From Leguminivora glycinivorella (taxonomy: Eukaryota > Arthropoda > Insecta > Lepidoptera > Tortricidae): DNA of 64,000 nucleotides. Made by a program: the position numbers and the translations under genes. Positions 8,640 to 18,832 of this stretch are shown here, piece by piece. The first letter of the stretch is position 1. Every line of letters starts with the position of its first letter. A model generated the notes under the pieces. The model had not been told where the DNA came from. It did not search any database and saw only the letters and a list, made by a program, of their open reading frames with translations. Location: positions 761,501 through 825,500 of the forward strand of contig NC_062988.1 in the NCBI RefSeq assembly GCF_023078275.1, read 5' to 3'.

Positions 8640-8790
8640 ATTGTGAACATTGTGATATTGCAGGGACAGGTTTCCAGCCCATCGCCCTCACCACAATGGA
8701 GCACATATCCCATAGTCAACTTCTACGAGAGTTATAAGAGGAGAAGCCAGTGTAATTCTTAACCCGCCTCCAATCCAAATTATTATTAAC
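8640..8790 (-). repeat. TATG-tailed repeat family, diverged fragment
   Basis: The blocks 'gggacaggtttccagcccat', 'acatatcccatagtcaactt' and 'aattcttaacccg' match 18230-18360. It lies immediately before exon 5. Confidence 0.5.
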
Positions 8791-8810
8791 AACGTACATT
8801 TTTCGTACAG

Positions 8811-8982
8811 GATTTTCGTCAATGCGTCGCGGCCTGACGTCTCTAGTGACGTCGATCGACAGCGCGTGGACGCGCGACGACGCGCGGAGTGACGCGGCGT
8901 CTACAGCCAGCTCGGATAGTGAGAGATATGTCGTGGTTGGACTCGCTTGCGAGTCGCCTCTTGACGCTGATCAGGCTTTCAG
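8811..8982 (+). CDS. BLTP3: BLTP3 exon 5
   Basis: The acceptor is tttcgtaCAG and the donor TTCAG|GTACGC. The exon reads FSSMRRGLTSLVTSIDSAWT, then RDDARSDAASTASSDSERYV and a closing LACESPLDADQAF. A 'basic patch - TSL.TSIDSAW - acidic/serine stretch - SDSE.(hydrophobic)V' order is a strong point of resemblance to UHRF1BP1/UHRF1BP1L. A second copy of this exon is found at 9366-9535. Confidence 0.74.
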
Positions 8983-9039
8983 GTACGCTATGTAGTTTGT
9001 ATTATTAACAAACACATCACCAGATATCATCAAATACAG

Positions 9040-9192
9040 GTTTTAATACATATAACCTGGCAACCTTCAAATCAAGAGTGAACAGGTATCTTCTGGGCGA
9101 GCTCAGTCCATCATAGGCCAGGTCTTTGCATTTGGCTAGTCTGTGGTCAAGAGTAAACCCATTTATAGTATAATAAAAACAAAAAAAAACTC
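9040..9192 (+). pseudogene. LINE 3' end fragment
   Basis: One frame reads NLATFKSRVNRYLLGELSPS before a stop, the usual short C-terminus of a non-LTR reverse transcriptase ORF. An A-rich tail follows at 9175-9190. It lies between exon 5 and its duplicate. Confidence 0.5.
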
Positions 9193-9365
9193 AAGAATAC
9201 GGGACAGCTTGAGACAAATCACACAACGACGCTCTAATGGCGGACAATGATTTAGAGACAGGCTGACAGGTCACGCCGCGCGCGCGAACGAGTGTCGTCA
9301 CCAAGCCACACCGACCGTAGGGCTTGACACAAGCAAGCACCACAATCGGTTATCAGTATGTATGC

Positions 9366-9535
9366 TTTTCATCAATGCGTAGTGTACTGACCTCGCTAGT
9401 CACGTCGATCGACAGCGCGTGGACGCGCGACGACGCGCGGAGCGACGCGGCGTCTACAGCCAGCTCGGATAGTGAGAGATATGTCGTGGTCGGACTCGCT
9501 TGCGAGTCGCCTCTCGACGCTGATCAGGCTTTTAG
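9366..9535 (+). pseudogene. Duplicated copy of BLTP3 exon 5 without a usable acceptor
   Basis: The frame is open across the whole copy and reads TSLVTSIDSAWTRDDARSDA through LACESPLDADQAF, as in exon 5. Compared with 8811-8982, eight codon changes are silent (for example ACG/ACC, GTG/GTC, AGT/AGC, TTC/TTT) and one adjacent codon pair is changed (RG to SV). The AG before the exon is AT here. The nearest upstream CAG (9354-9356) would shift the frame into a stop. A donor GTCTGT is present but weak. Annotated as a decayed or alternative exon. Confidence 0.7.
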
Positions 9536-9769
9536 GTCTGTACAAGTGTACACGCGTTTGGTTTGTACTAGAGACATAAAAACCCGTAAAAAAATAGTCT
9601 AGATAATATTTGAAAACCATAAAAAAATCTTTATTCTGATTCACGTGGCGCCACATACCGTTCCTTTAATATGCATACCTCTCAATATGTACAAAAGTTA
9701 TGTAACTTTGGTACACCTATATTTTTAGAAAAGGCATGTAATTCAAATTTTACATGGGGCGCTGACTCT

Positions 9770-10260
9770 TCAAGTGTATATTTTTAAACTTTCCTCTATT
9801 TTTCTAGCTACAGAAATAACTTCACAAACTATGTTATGTATATACTCATACTCATACTCATAATTTATTGATAATATATAATTACATGTCATCTTTCGCC
9901 AAGAATTTGCCACCCTGGCATTGTGCACGTTTTGATGTTTTATACTACGTCGGTGGCAAAAAAGCATACGGCCCGCCTGATGTAAAGCGGTCACCGTAAC
10001 CTATGGACGCCTGCAACTCAAACAGTGTCACATGCGCGTTGCCACCCCATTAGAAACATGTACACTCCCTTTTGCTGTGATAAGTACACAGCAAAAAGGA
10101 GTGTATAAGCTCTAAGGAGGGTTCGGGTTGCCGACGACTCAAAGGACAATAGACGGAACAAGTTAGTTCCGTAAGTCCTCCCGTCATCAGCACACCGCAC
10201 CCTCGTTGAGCTCTGGCAGCCTTACTCACCGGCAGGAACACAACACTATGAGTAGGGTCT
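9770..10260. repeat. Interspersed repeat 'catacggcccgcctgatg' family
   Basis: The stretch 'ggtggcaaaaaagcatacgg', 'cccgcctgatgtaaagcggt' and 'atggacgcctgcaactcaaa' is, from memory, a frequent lepidopteran interspersed repeat. It contains an inverted pair ACACTCCTTTTTGCTGTG/CACAGCAAAAAGGAGTGT at about 10066-10103. No gene is seen. Confidence 0.5.
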
Positions 10261-10317
10261 AGTGCTATTTGGCAAATTATTTTGATGTGTCAAAAATTGG
10301 TGTAAGATTATTTTAGT

Positions 10318-10548
10318 AACTAGCTTTTTCCCGCGGCTTCGCTCGCCTACGTAATCATGTTTTTCCATACAAATTTTTGGACCTCAGTTTCACCCCCTTA
10401 GGAGGTGAATTTTGAAAAAATCCTTTCGTAGTGCTCCTCTACACCTTATAAGGAACCTACGTGCCAAATTTGAAATCTCTAGGACAAGCGGTTTCGGCTG
10501 TGCGTTGATATGTCAGTCAGTCAGTTTCTTCTTTTATATATTTAGATA
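10318..10548 (-). repeat. Retroposon tail family 'agaagctgactgactgac', reverse copy
   Basis: In reverse it reads 'atatataaaagaagaaactg', (ACTG)n, 'acagccgaaaccgc', 'tttggcacgtaggttcctta'. It matches 52636-52990, 53097-53640 and 63904-64000. It ends just before exon 6. Confidence 0.7.
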
Positions 10549-10569
10549 TTTTTGTTGTAAATGTTACAG

Positions 10570-10687
10570 AGAGTTCGAGCACGGGCGCATGTCAACAACC
10601 GGTGTAGAGGTAGCAGCTGAAGTGTTGGAACGCTCCTCGTCACCCAGCGACCACTCTGTGACCAGTTCTTGCCGCCGGCGAGACGTG
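10570..10687 (+). CDS. BLTP3: BLTP3 exon 6
   Basis: The acceptor is atgttaCAG and the donor GACGTG|GTATGT. After completing the split codon with exon 5 it reads EFEHGRMSTTGVEVAAEVLE and RSSSPSDHSVTSSCRRRDV. It ends in phase 0. The serine/arginine-rich end is likely flexible. Its last ~47 bases, including the donor, are repeated at 10828-10875. Confidence 0.65.
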
Positions 10688-10827
10688 GTATGTTCCCGAT
10701 TCTGGCAGGGTCGCCATGAAATGTAGCTTGATGGCGTCTAGATTGGGCCAGTCTGTTACAGCCCGACTGTCAGAGTCGCCATGAAATGTAGGGTGTTACA
10801 TCGGAAAGAACAACTCAAGTGACGAGG

Positions 10828-10875
10828 ATTCAGCGACCATTCTGTGATCAGCTTTTGTCGCCGGCGAGACGTGGT
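10828..10875 (+). pseudogene. Partial duplicate of the 3' end of BLTP3 exon 6
   Basis: The bases matching SDHSVxSxCRRRDV and the GTATAT donor are repeated. Two codons are changed (T to I, S to F) and two changes are silent. The duplicated block also includes nearby intron: 'gtcgccatgaaatgtag' occurs at about 10709 and 10772. No acceptor belongs to this copy. Confidence 0.6.
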
Positions 10876-10904
10876 ATATATCCGATCAATAATATACGCT
10901 AAAT

Positions 10905-11098
10905 TGTGTTAAATTGTGCTGGGTTAAATTGTGGCGTAGGCAAGAGGCTGGCAACCTGTCACTGCAATGTCACAGTTTCGTTTTCTTTCAACCCCTTATT
11001 TGCCAAGAGTGGCACTGAAGCTTTAGTAGTTTCATGTGTTCTGCCTACCCCTTTATGGGATACAGGCGTGATTGTATGTATGTATGTATGTATGTATA
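10905..11098 (+). repeat. TATG-tailed repeat family, full forward copy
   Basis: It runs from 'gctgggttaaattgtggcgt' through 'ggctggcaacctgtcactgc', 'cagtttcgttttctttcaac' and 'cctttatgggatacaggcgt' to (TATG)n. Other good copies are 31545-31797 and, in reverse, 18120-18370 and 34165-34275. The microsatellite end indicates a SINE-like retroposon. Confidence 0.7.
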
Positions 11099-11319
11099 AT
11101 ATACGCTGTGCAGTCGCCGTCAGACATATCTGCTTCGTCGAAGTGAAAATCGGTGCCCTCCTATCACGGATTTCCATTTACTACGATCCTGACAAACCAC
11201 TTTCGCTTCACACACTTTCATAACGTTTCTCATACACGCTCGTCGGTTTTGAGTACTTCTGACCTGACCTTTTTGCAATTTTATTATAGATGACATTTGT
11301 CAATAATTGTCATTGTCAG

Positions 11320-11454
11320 ATATCGACGTGCACGTGGCGACTACACGACATCCACGTCGTGCACGGCGGCGCGGGCGGCGCCTCGCGCCTGCGCCTGGCG
11401 GCCGACGACCTGCGCACCGACGAGTGCGCCGCCATACCCTGGGACGAGTTCCAG
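11320..11454 (+). CDS. BLTP3: BLTP3 exon 7
   Basis: The acceptor is attgtCAG and the donor TTCCAG|GTGAGA. The exon starts and ends in phase 0 and reads CTWRLHDIHVVHGGAGGASR, LRLAADDLRTDEC and AAIPWDEFQ. 'TWRL.(hydrophobic)' with following short beta strands and an '...L...EC..I.W.EF' end fits the C-terminal bridge-like segment that precedes the coiled coil. The intron that follows is 17.6 kb. Confidence 0.68.
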
Positions 11455-11479
11455 GTGAGACTGGGATGAGTTGACCATT

Positions 11480-11790
11480 TCTTTTTTTTTGCCAATATTT
11501 TTTTTTTATTGTTTTAGGGAATTTTAGGTTAATTGTACTCAGAATCACGAGTACCTTCAATCTCTCTGGGAGACTAAAAGTGTCCCAGAATTTCCATACA
11601 TTTTTGTTACTTTCCTCTTTTGTTTACAACATGTACGGAAAATGGTAACAAAATAAGAAAAAATCGTATGGGACAATTTTTTTAACTACTAGGATTGAAA
11701 AGGCTAGTAATTCTGAGTAGAAATAGCATATTTTTTTTCAAAAATATCACACTTCATAAAAGTGGCAAAAAAAAAAAGTGCTCAGTTGGA
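11480..11790. repeat. Diverged copy of the foldback MITE family seen at 26281 and 32209
   Basis: The blocks 'cagaatcacgagtaccttca', 'aagtgtcccagaatttccat' and 'gttttaggg...' resemble the centre of 32209-32532 (CAGAATCGCGAGCTCTTTCA, AAAGTGTCCCAAGG). The terminal repeats are not clear here. Confidence 0.4.
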
Positions 11791-12174
11791 GATGAGGTGC
11801 TATAGACTCGTAAGTCCCGGTGTACACGATAATAAATTGGAGCATTCCACGGGCTGTTCCGTACAAACACATTATATTTTGTGTGTTGCGATTATTTTTT
11901 TCAGCGTTTCAAGCAGTAAATCATTCTTCTGTGCGTAATTCTGAACATTGCCTTCGATAAATATCCTCTTACATCAGCCGAAAATTCTTGTCTGTACGGG
12001 ACAACTAAATAAGGCATAAATAAGTGATGATTTCTGTACCTTGTCGCTTTAAATTGTTTGATAATTTCGCATGACATTTCAAACAAGACGTTAATGTGAC
12101 AAGGTATAGTAATCATCACATATTTATGCCGGTGACTGTTCCAAAGTAAATAAAAAATGGACGGGGACTTACGA

Positions 12175-12395
12175 GAATAAATCTTACCAAAACCGAGTAA
12201 GCTATGAGCTATGGGCTACGAACAAAAGAGAAACACCCCCGTGTAAATAAAAGAGACACGGCGATGTTTATAGTTACTCGCCCAACGGTGAACTATCAAA
12301 ATCGCCGTGTTTCTTTTATTTGCACGGGAGTGCTTATCTTTTGTTCGTTTTTATAGCCCATAGCTTAGCTATCTCGCGGTGGGACCAGTGCCTAA
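12175..12395. mobile_element. Foldback MITE (GCACTGGTCCCA family), copy 1
   Basis: The halves 'gtaagctatgagctatgggc' and 'gcccatagcttagctatctc' and the inner pair 'aaaagagacacggcga'/'tcgccgtgtttctttt' make a long hairpin ending 'gtgggaccagtgcctaa'. A fuller copy is at 26865-27090. Confidence 0.65.
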
Positions 12396-12761
12396 GAGCA
12401 ATAGATGGATTCCAGATGTTGCATGTTTAAGTCCTGCTGAACAAAAATATCTGGACTCTACTCAATACTATGAACATAAAAGTGTGTTCAGATGTTTTTG
12501 TTCGTGTAGCTCTGTAGAACACAAAACGCGTACCTGTATAAGAAATTCAGAATACATTACAGTGTCGTCTATTCACTACATTACCCGTGACGTCTTACAT
12601 ACATGCCTACATCACTCCCAATTTTATGTTTTTTTTTTCTTCATACTGTCAATCCGTTTTCGTCACTAGAAATAAGCGCCAAATATAAGAAATGATGGAT
12701 GTAATTTTATTCATGAAGAAAATGAATTTTGCGCCTTTTTCTAGTGGCAAACTTTTTGACC

Positions 12762-12882
12762 GGGGCCGATTTTTCAAAACTGATAGTTACAAGTTACAAG
12801 CGGAAATCTCTTTCCAACTTGTCATATTAGACATTGACTACCACTTGTAAATTGTAACTTGTAGCTTCGAGAAATGGGCCCC
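12762..12882. mobile_element. Short MITE with GGGGCCCATTTCTC ends, copy 1
   Basis: About 121 bases run from GGGGCCGATTTTTCAAAACT to 'cgagaaatgggcccc'. The body 'ttgtcatattagacattgac' is shared with 16195-16312. Confidence 0.7.
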
Positions 12883-12949
12883 GGATATTAATGTGAAACT
12901 ATTCTGACAACGGTCTCTGGCAGAAAATACATTGATGTCAATTTTAACA

Positions 12950-13091
12950 TATCGTCACTACTTTAAAAAAAACATGTACCTTCGTCAGTCAATGAAAAGA
13001 AAATTGTAGTAAGTATGTATGGAATGCATATGGACTTACTGCGTTTTAACTTTGAGGAGCAGCGTGAGATTTTTTCAAAGTAGTGACGATA
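12950..13091. mobile_element. MITE with ATATCGTCACTACTTT ends, copy 1
   Basis: The inverted ends TATCGTCACTACTTT and AAAGTAGTGACGATA enclose 'gtatgtatggaatgcatatg'. Copies lie at 16595-16745 and, in reverse, 36682-36828. Confidence 0.75.
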
Positions 13092-13237
13092 TATTCAATT
13101 ACATACATATCGACGATAACAATGTATAGGGTACAACCTGCAATTATTTTTTTCAGAAAATTGCACCTTACCCACCAACGTACAAGGTGCTATCTGCTGC
13201 AAAAAAAATCGCAGATATCGCCTTGTACGTTGTTGTC

Positions 13238-13335
13238 GTCGATATAATCACGCCTGTATCCCATAAAGGGGTAGGCAGAGCACATGAACTACTAAGTTTC
13301 AGTGCCACTCTTGGCAAAAAGGGGTTGAAAGAACT
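13238..13335 (-). repeat. TATG-tailed repeat family, reverse partial copy
   Basis: The sequence 'cacgcctgtatcccataaag' followed by 'gtaggcagagcacatgaact' and 'agtgccactcttggcaaaaa' is the reverse of 11010-11090. Confidence 0.6.
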
Positions 13336-13819
13336 TCCTATTAATTTATTACTATTAATTAATTGGTTACTTCCTATTAATTTATTTGCTGGGACTATTC
13401 ATTGATTTTTATGTAATATTTTCTTTGATATTGTTGTCCGAGTGTAAAAATAATGTAATTGTTTTTTTTACACATACGGCTATAAAGTTATGAAGCAAGT
13501 CAGTTGTATGGAAATACTCTAACTTCGTATTTACATGAGAAAAGAAAATGTGCATTACAAAACTGAGAAGCATGAACATAATATGAGGAGCTTTAGCTTC
13601 AGTCTAAAAGACGTTCTTAATTCTGGCAACATTTCTACGCTGGGAGGTTGTTTAAGTCGCCAGCTCTTTGATCACCACCAGTGTCGTCAACCAAACGCTT
13701 CACACTTTCTGCAAAAAGCTTTTTGTTATTTGAACAATTTTAACTACGCGCTCGTTTATACTCATCGAAATAAGTCATGAATTAATAAATTTATTTACCA
13801 TATAGGCTACTTGCCTCCT

Positions 13820-14060
13820 AGTCAAATCAGCTTCTTTTTAAGAACTGTCAGAACGAATTTGAACGACTTGCTAATATGGAATTGATATGAAATCGAATTG
13901 AGTGACGTCACGGTCAATTCAGTTACTTTATATATTTCTACCGGACTTATTAAATAAAATTTCGATTTAAAAATAACTTCTGTCCATGTTATTCTAATAA
14001 CTATCTGATGCTTTATTTCGTGCACGGTATAAAATATTTTATTTTAAGAACAATCAAGTT
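13820..14060. repeat. Interspersed repeat also present at 48405-48640
   Basis: Shared blocks are 'tcaaatcagcttctttttaa', 'gaactgtcagaacg', 'gtgacgtcacggtcaattca' and 'tgctttatttcgtgc'. The two copies have diverged considerably. No coding frame is conserved between them. Confidence 0.5.
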
Positions 14061-14261
14061 TTATGTACAAATTATTTATGTACAAATTGTACAATATATC
14101 TGTTGTTACATTATTTTTACACCAACATGTATTTGTAACATTCGATACATTTCAGTCTTCATTCAAGTCGCATATGTCATCCTCTCTGGCATGTAATATT
14201 CACCATTTTGTCCGTTTCTCAGAATTTACCATTTACGTGTACAGCTTCTACCTTTGACTAG

Positions 14262-14425
14262 ATGTCCATACAATCAAATTGGGAAAGTGTGTGTGTCTGT
14301 TTGTTTGTCCGTCTTTCACGGCAAAACGGAGCGACGAATCGACGTGATTTTTTAAGTGGAGATAGTTGAAGGGATGGAGAGTGATATCAGGCTACTTTTT
14401 GTCGCTTTCTAACCCCCCATTGCCC
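14262..14425 (-). repeat. Retroposon tail family 'cgcggcttcgctcgc', reverse copy
   Basis: 'Gggaaagtgtgtgtgtctgt', 'cacggcaaaacggagcgacg' and 'tttttaagtggagatagttg' are the complement of 5800-5945. Confidence 0.7.
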
Positions 14426-14710
14426 TAAAATGGGGGGGGGGGCGAGGGGGTGATTTTTCGAAGTAGTTACAGTCAACAGTAGAAGCTGGTTTTTTGCATG
14501 TCCGTACCACCATGTTGTACCATCCGAAAATCCATCGTATCTCGTGTAACGTAAGGTCTATATTTGCCGTTTACTTTGTTTAACAGGTTTAATTTGGTCT
14601 GGTTAAACTTTGAGGGTAAAATAGGTCTTCATATTCGTAGAATTAAAGTAAAAATATACGGTCTATACCGCTTTCACGATGAAAAAATACTAGTATAAGT
14701 GCTCCCTTAT

Positions 14711-14909
14711 CCAATGAAGAGGCACACTGACATTTTATTCCGCCAGGCGACGCCTGTGCAAGTGCCTAGGCATGTCACTGTCATTAATATGTGAGAGAGA
14801 GAAAAAAAAATCATCTTCTCGCTCTGACGTGTATGAAATTATTTATCTGTGTAATGGACTAATAAGGTGGCGCCATCTGTCATAACCTTTAAGTGTGCCT
14901 CTTCATTGG
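14711..14909. mobile_element. MITE with CCAATGAAGAGGCACACT inverted ends
   Basis: The 18-base end at 14711 is found inverted at 14892-14909. The element is about 199 bases and has no coding capacity. Confidence 0.65.
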
Positions 14910-15016
14910 TCCAGTCCAACTATATGAAAGCAACAGTAGTTCTTTTATTGAGCGCAGAATAGATAATGTTTCGATGTATAAAGCAATCGATCTCTCCCCC
15001 ATAAGACTAATAAGAT

Positions 15017-15122
15017 CGCGAGCGTAGCGTCGGGCCAACTGTATGGCAAAGCCTGGTGCCGCGTCGGCGCGACGTCGACGCGGCGTCTTTTTCCATACAG
15101 TTGGCCCGACGCAACGCTCGCG
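15017..15122. repeat. GC-rich foldback, 29-base arms
   Basis: CGCGAGCGTAGCGTCGGGCC at 15017 is matched in reverse by GGCCCGACGCAACGCTCGCG ending at 15122, and pairing continues through AACTGTATGG/CCATACAGTT. The loop is the palindrome-rich 'gcgcgacgtcgacgcggcg'. Confidence 0.7.
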
Positions 15123-15300
15123 AGACCCTGGATGTGGGGGGACCCTTATATTACGTCAACCTTAGCAGTAGTAGCCGAACGTGTTTGATAAGACCTACTT
15201 GTACTATTACGTTCTCTTATACTCTTAAAAGTAAAGTTGTTCAGTAGACTTTGGTCAAGTCCTCTGTAACAGTAGATGTACTTAAATGCCAAAAATTGTG

Positions 15301-15555
15301 TATTAGGGCATTTTCAGAATTTAGGACACCCCATGCAGTTGTTAACAAAAATTAACTCGCTGTCAATTTTGTGACGACAATTAAGCATGAAATCTGTCTA
15401 AAAATTTACTTTTTCACATTGTCAATGTAAATTATCGCTTAAAGTTTATGTAATTATCACAAAAACAATATTATCGTCACAAAACTGAGAGTGAGTTAAT
15501 TTTTGTTAACAAGTTACGCTAATTTGGGGGTCCCAAATTTTGAAAATGCTAATTA
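15301..15555. mobile_element. MITE with GTTAACAAAAATTAACTC subterminal inverted repeats
   Basis: The termini TTAGGGCATTTTCA and TGAAAATGCTAATTA, plus the inner pair GTTAACAAAAATTAACTC/GAGTTAATTTTTGTTAAC, give ~60-base imperfect inverted ends around an AT-rich centre. Confidence 0.65.
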
Positions 15556-15785
15556 GACCCATATTGTCAAAGTTTAAGCAGACCCCAGTCTTAATGCATC
15601 CTATATCTCTACAACTATGTGTATACCTGTGTTTTTTCTCGCATCCCGCCCGCTCGGCTATCCCAGAACCGACTCAAGGTACTTAGAGACTTTAACAAGT
15701 AGTGTATTTTAAGATAGTTTAGATCAGCGGGCGTAGCACACTAGTTAGATAAACTTTATCACATCGGTGCGTCCCTATCGCACTT

Positions 15786-16163
15786 GGGTGAATCAACTTT
15801 TTCTTGCCTGTTATTGCCATGGTTACGGTCCCCTGAGTCGCGCTTTACGCAAAATTATGCTACTGAAATTATGCGAGCATGCATGTAGTCAATGTTTGTA
15901 AGTGGCAAATTAAGGAAAGGGCTAGCTAACACCAGAAAAATGCATGTTTGCATAGTTTAAGTAGCTTAATTTTGCGTAAAACCAGCGTGACTTAACCATG
16001 GCAATAACAGCGTAAAATTTCTCCGACGCCAAACAGCGTGACTCTGGGTCGCGCCAATACGCAAGCCGATAACCATGCTTCGTTTCGTGAGCGTTTCGTG
16101 AGCGTTTCGTGAGCGATTGTGCCATTCGGCTAGCCACCCAGGCAAGAAAAAGTTGATTCACCC
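15786..16163. mobile_element. MITE with GGGTGAATCAACTTTTTC ends
   Basis: The 25-base terminus starting GGGTGAATCAACTTTTTC is repeated inverted at 16139-16163. The element contains inner inverted blocks GCCATGGTTA/TAACCATGGC and TTTTGCGTAAA, and three tandem CGTTTCGTGAG units at about 16081-16115. Confidence 0.7.
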
Positions 16164-16194
16164 ACTTACAAATAGTGCGGAAAGGACGGCCTGA

Positions 16195-16312
16195 GGGCCC
16201 ATTTCTCAAAACTGAAAGTTACAAGTTACAAGCGGAAGTCTTTCCAACTTGTCATATTAGACATTGACTACCACTTGTAAATTGTAACTTCAAGCTTCGA
16301 GAAATGGGCCCC
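16195..16312. mobile_element. Short MITE with GGGGCCCATTTCTC ends, copy 2
   Basis: Second copy of the 12762-12882 family. The ends GGGCCCATTTCTCAAAACTG and GAGAAATGGGCCCC are better conserved than in copy 1. Confidence 0.7.
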
Positions 16313-16594
16313 GAAGGTTATATCGTTTATCACGCGCCCGTGCTTGCCTGCCAGGGGCACCCAACCGTTAGGGCTGTAGGTAAAACAAATCGCATGCGCC
16401 GGGCCCTAAGACTTGTGTGAGAAGGTTGGGAACCTCTGTAGTCGTGTCGTAGCCAAGGGGGTTTGTATGTGTGAATGGATGATGAAGATTTTTCCGTCAC
16501 GTTTTTTTTATAAAATAGTGCTTACAGGTGGGCGAAAATGCAGGATTTAGATGTGATGAGAAATATTCGTTGTGATTTCTATTTTACTATAGTA

Positions 16595-16745
16595 ATATCG
16601 TCACTACTTTTAAAAGAACTTGTATCTTCGTCTGTCGATGAAAAGAAAATTGTAGTAAGTATGTATGGAATGCATATAGACTTACTGCGTTTTAACTTTG
16701 AGGAACAGCGTGAGATACGAGATTTTTTTAAAGTAGTGACGATAT
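16595..16745. mobile_element. MITE with ATATCGTCACTACTTT ends, copy 2
   Basis: Ends ATATCGTCACTACTTT and AAAGTAGTGACGATAT are exact inverted repeats. The body is almost identical to copy 1, so the family moved fairly recently. Confidence 0.75.
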
Positions 16746-17164
16746 GTAATTAGACTTATATTGACCAGGACATTAACCGTGATTACCTTTTTGATTTTTA
16801 TTGAGGTCCCGATATTGCGACGCAGTTGCATGCATCATGATCACTGTGTTTAATACTATTAAAGCTTTGGTATTTCAAGCATAATGGTTGATAGTTTTTG
16901 ATTTTATTTTATTTACTGTAAGGTATAAAATCAAATGTATTCTAACCATGCTAAAACTAAATCTAAAACACCTGTAAGCTCCATTTGAAGAAGTTTACAT
17001 CGTGACAGGAAACATCTTCGCTGCTGCTTTAAAATCACATTGTTTCTTTATTTCTAATACGTTTCTAGCGACACAAACGCCTACTGACGTCACAACAGGT
17101 ATAGTGCACACTAACATAATACTTGCGTAGCTTTAGACCCAGACACTGCATGTTTAGGGTCTCA

Positions 17165-17288
17165 CCAAACCTATCGACGCGGTATCGGCTTTCGACGACT
17201 AAAAATCGCTCGTCAGTGAACATGCGTACGCATGCGCTCAGTGACGACGACGTTCTTTATAGCCTATTCCGAGTCGATAGGTTTAGGA
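17165..17288. mobile_element. Foldback MITE with CCAAACCTATCGAC ends, copy 1
   Basis: CCAAACCTATCGACGCGG pairs with CGAGTCGATAGGTTTAGG. Inner inverted blocks ATCGCTCGTCAGTGA and TCAGTGACGACGA surround GCGTACGCATGCGC. A related copy is at 25952-26104. Confidence 0.6.
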
Positions 17289-17299
17289 AACTCTTAAGA

Positions 17300-18050
17300 T
17301 GCTACAGGAGCGAAAATGCTAAAATGGAAGGAGCCCCCCTTTAAATTTGGGACTTTTAGTTAAATATACTAGTATTATTAACTAGATTTATCGAAAAATA
17401 ATTGTCCATTAAGAACAACTCAGTTAAAAAATATTGCGAAAAAATCTTTAAAATCGAGGTTCCGCTCTCGACTATTTCCTCCTTCAAAACTTAAGCAATC
17501 GTAACGAAAGTTGATAATCTGAATTACAATGAAATTATCTATGTCGGACCGTTTACTTTTTTTTTTAGCTAATTGGTATTTTTTAGTTAATTGGTAATTT
17601 TGAATACCACGCCCTTTTTTGCGCCATAATCGATAAGGCCGTTTTTAGAAATTTTTGATAGGATCTAGCGTCTTTAAAAATAACAATATTAAAAAAATCA
17701 AAACGGTCCGACACATAAAAAAAAATCTGTGTTGAAAAATCAGTGCTCCATCAAAAACGAATGAGGAAATAGTCAAGAGCGTTTGTATGGAGAATTGACC
17801 CCTCCTGTATCGTCTTAAGTCTATCAATGAAAATCTTAAGCTTGCCAGAACATATATTTTTTTAATAAAAAAAATTCAACCCCCTTTAAGTTTTCTAGCA
17901 TAATTTTCTTCGCTAGACAGTATTAGTTACCCATTTATTCATAGATTTATATACCTACATATACCTAAACATTAGATAAACGCCGTTTTTGTAGCGACTT
18001 GACACGAACACTAACAATTTAACACTGCTGATGCCTATCATGCATGAGTT
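17300..18050. other. AT-rich intron, no gene seen
   Basis: Weak inverted blocks (GAGGAAATAGTC at 17763 against GACTATTTCCTC at 17470; GTCCGACA against TGTCGGAC) suggest a worn foldback element between about 17450 and 17815. No open frame resembles a protein family. Confidence 0.4.
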
Positions 18051-18119
18051 TGCTATACAGGGTGGGGCCTGTAACTAAAGCAAAAAATTAAAACAGGGAC
18101 TGACTTAAGTATATAGAGT

Positions 18120-18370
18120 TATTACATACATACATACAATTCACGCCTGTATCCCATAAAGGGGTAGGCAGAGCACATGAAACTACTAAAGCTTCAGTGC
18201 CACTCTTGGCAAATAAGGGGTTAAAAGAAAACGAAACTGTGGCATTGCAGTGACAGGTTGCCAACCTCTCGCCTACGCCACAATTTAACCCATATCCCAT
18301 AGTCGCCTTCTACGACACCCACGGGAAGAAAGGGGGTGGTGAAATTCTTAACCCGTCACCACACAGGCAA
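18120..18370 (-). repeat. TATG-tailed repeat family, full reverse copy
   Basis: (CATA)n at 18123 is followed by 'cacgcctgtatcccataaag' and 'gttaaaagaaaacgaaactg' and ends 'ttaacccgtcaccacac'. It is the complement of the forward copies and longer by the 'cgccttctacgacaccc' part. Confidence 0.7.
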
Positions 18371-18832
18371 CAGTAGGCTGTAGAGTTATTACAACGTGGT
18401 TTTAATGTTACAAAGTTTTGAAATTAGGAGAAATAGTGATTTAAAGTTACGATTAGTAATTAATGAATTTACACCTAGCGATACTGTCGCTTAGCTATCG
18501 TAAAATATCTTGGTACCGGGCATTTTGACAGATTGTAACATTTGTTAATATTTGATTTGTTGTGAATTATTTTTTTAAAGAAAATAAACCAAAATAGTCC
18601 TTACGCCTATACATTTAGATTGACAGTCGTACGTAGTTACCTACTATTTTGTTGACCATAATGTTTTTGAAATAGTTGTAATTACTTATTATCTTTGCTT
18701 ATTATTGTCAATCTCCATAAATTCCTGAATTCTGGTTTTGATTTAATGGTTTAAAAATGATTGCAACTTTATGGTTCGTTAATAATGTCAAGATTGTCAA
18801 GTTAGAACGGCAGATATTATCAGCAATTCAAA

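Noticed and set aside
13535..13780. 81-codon frame (MRKENVHYKTEKHEHNMRSF...)
   Set aside because: No family resemblance, no splice context linking it to BLTP3, and composition as the surrounding intron.
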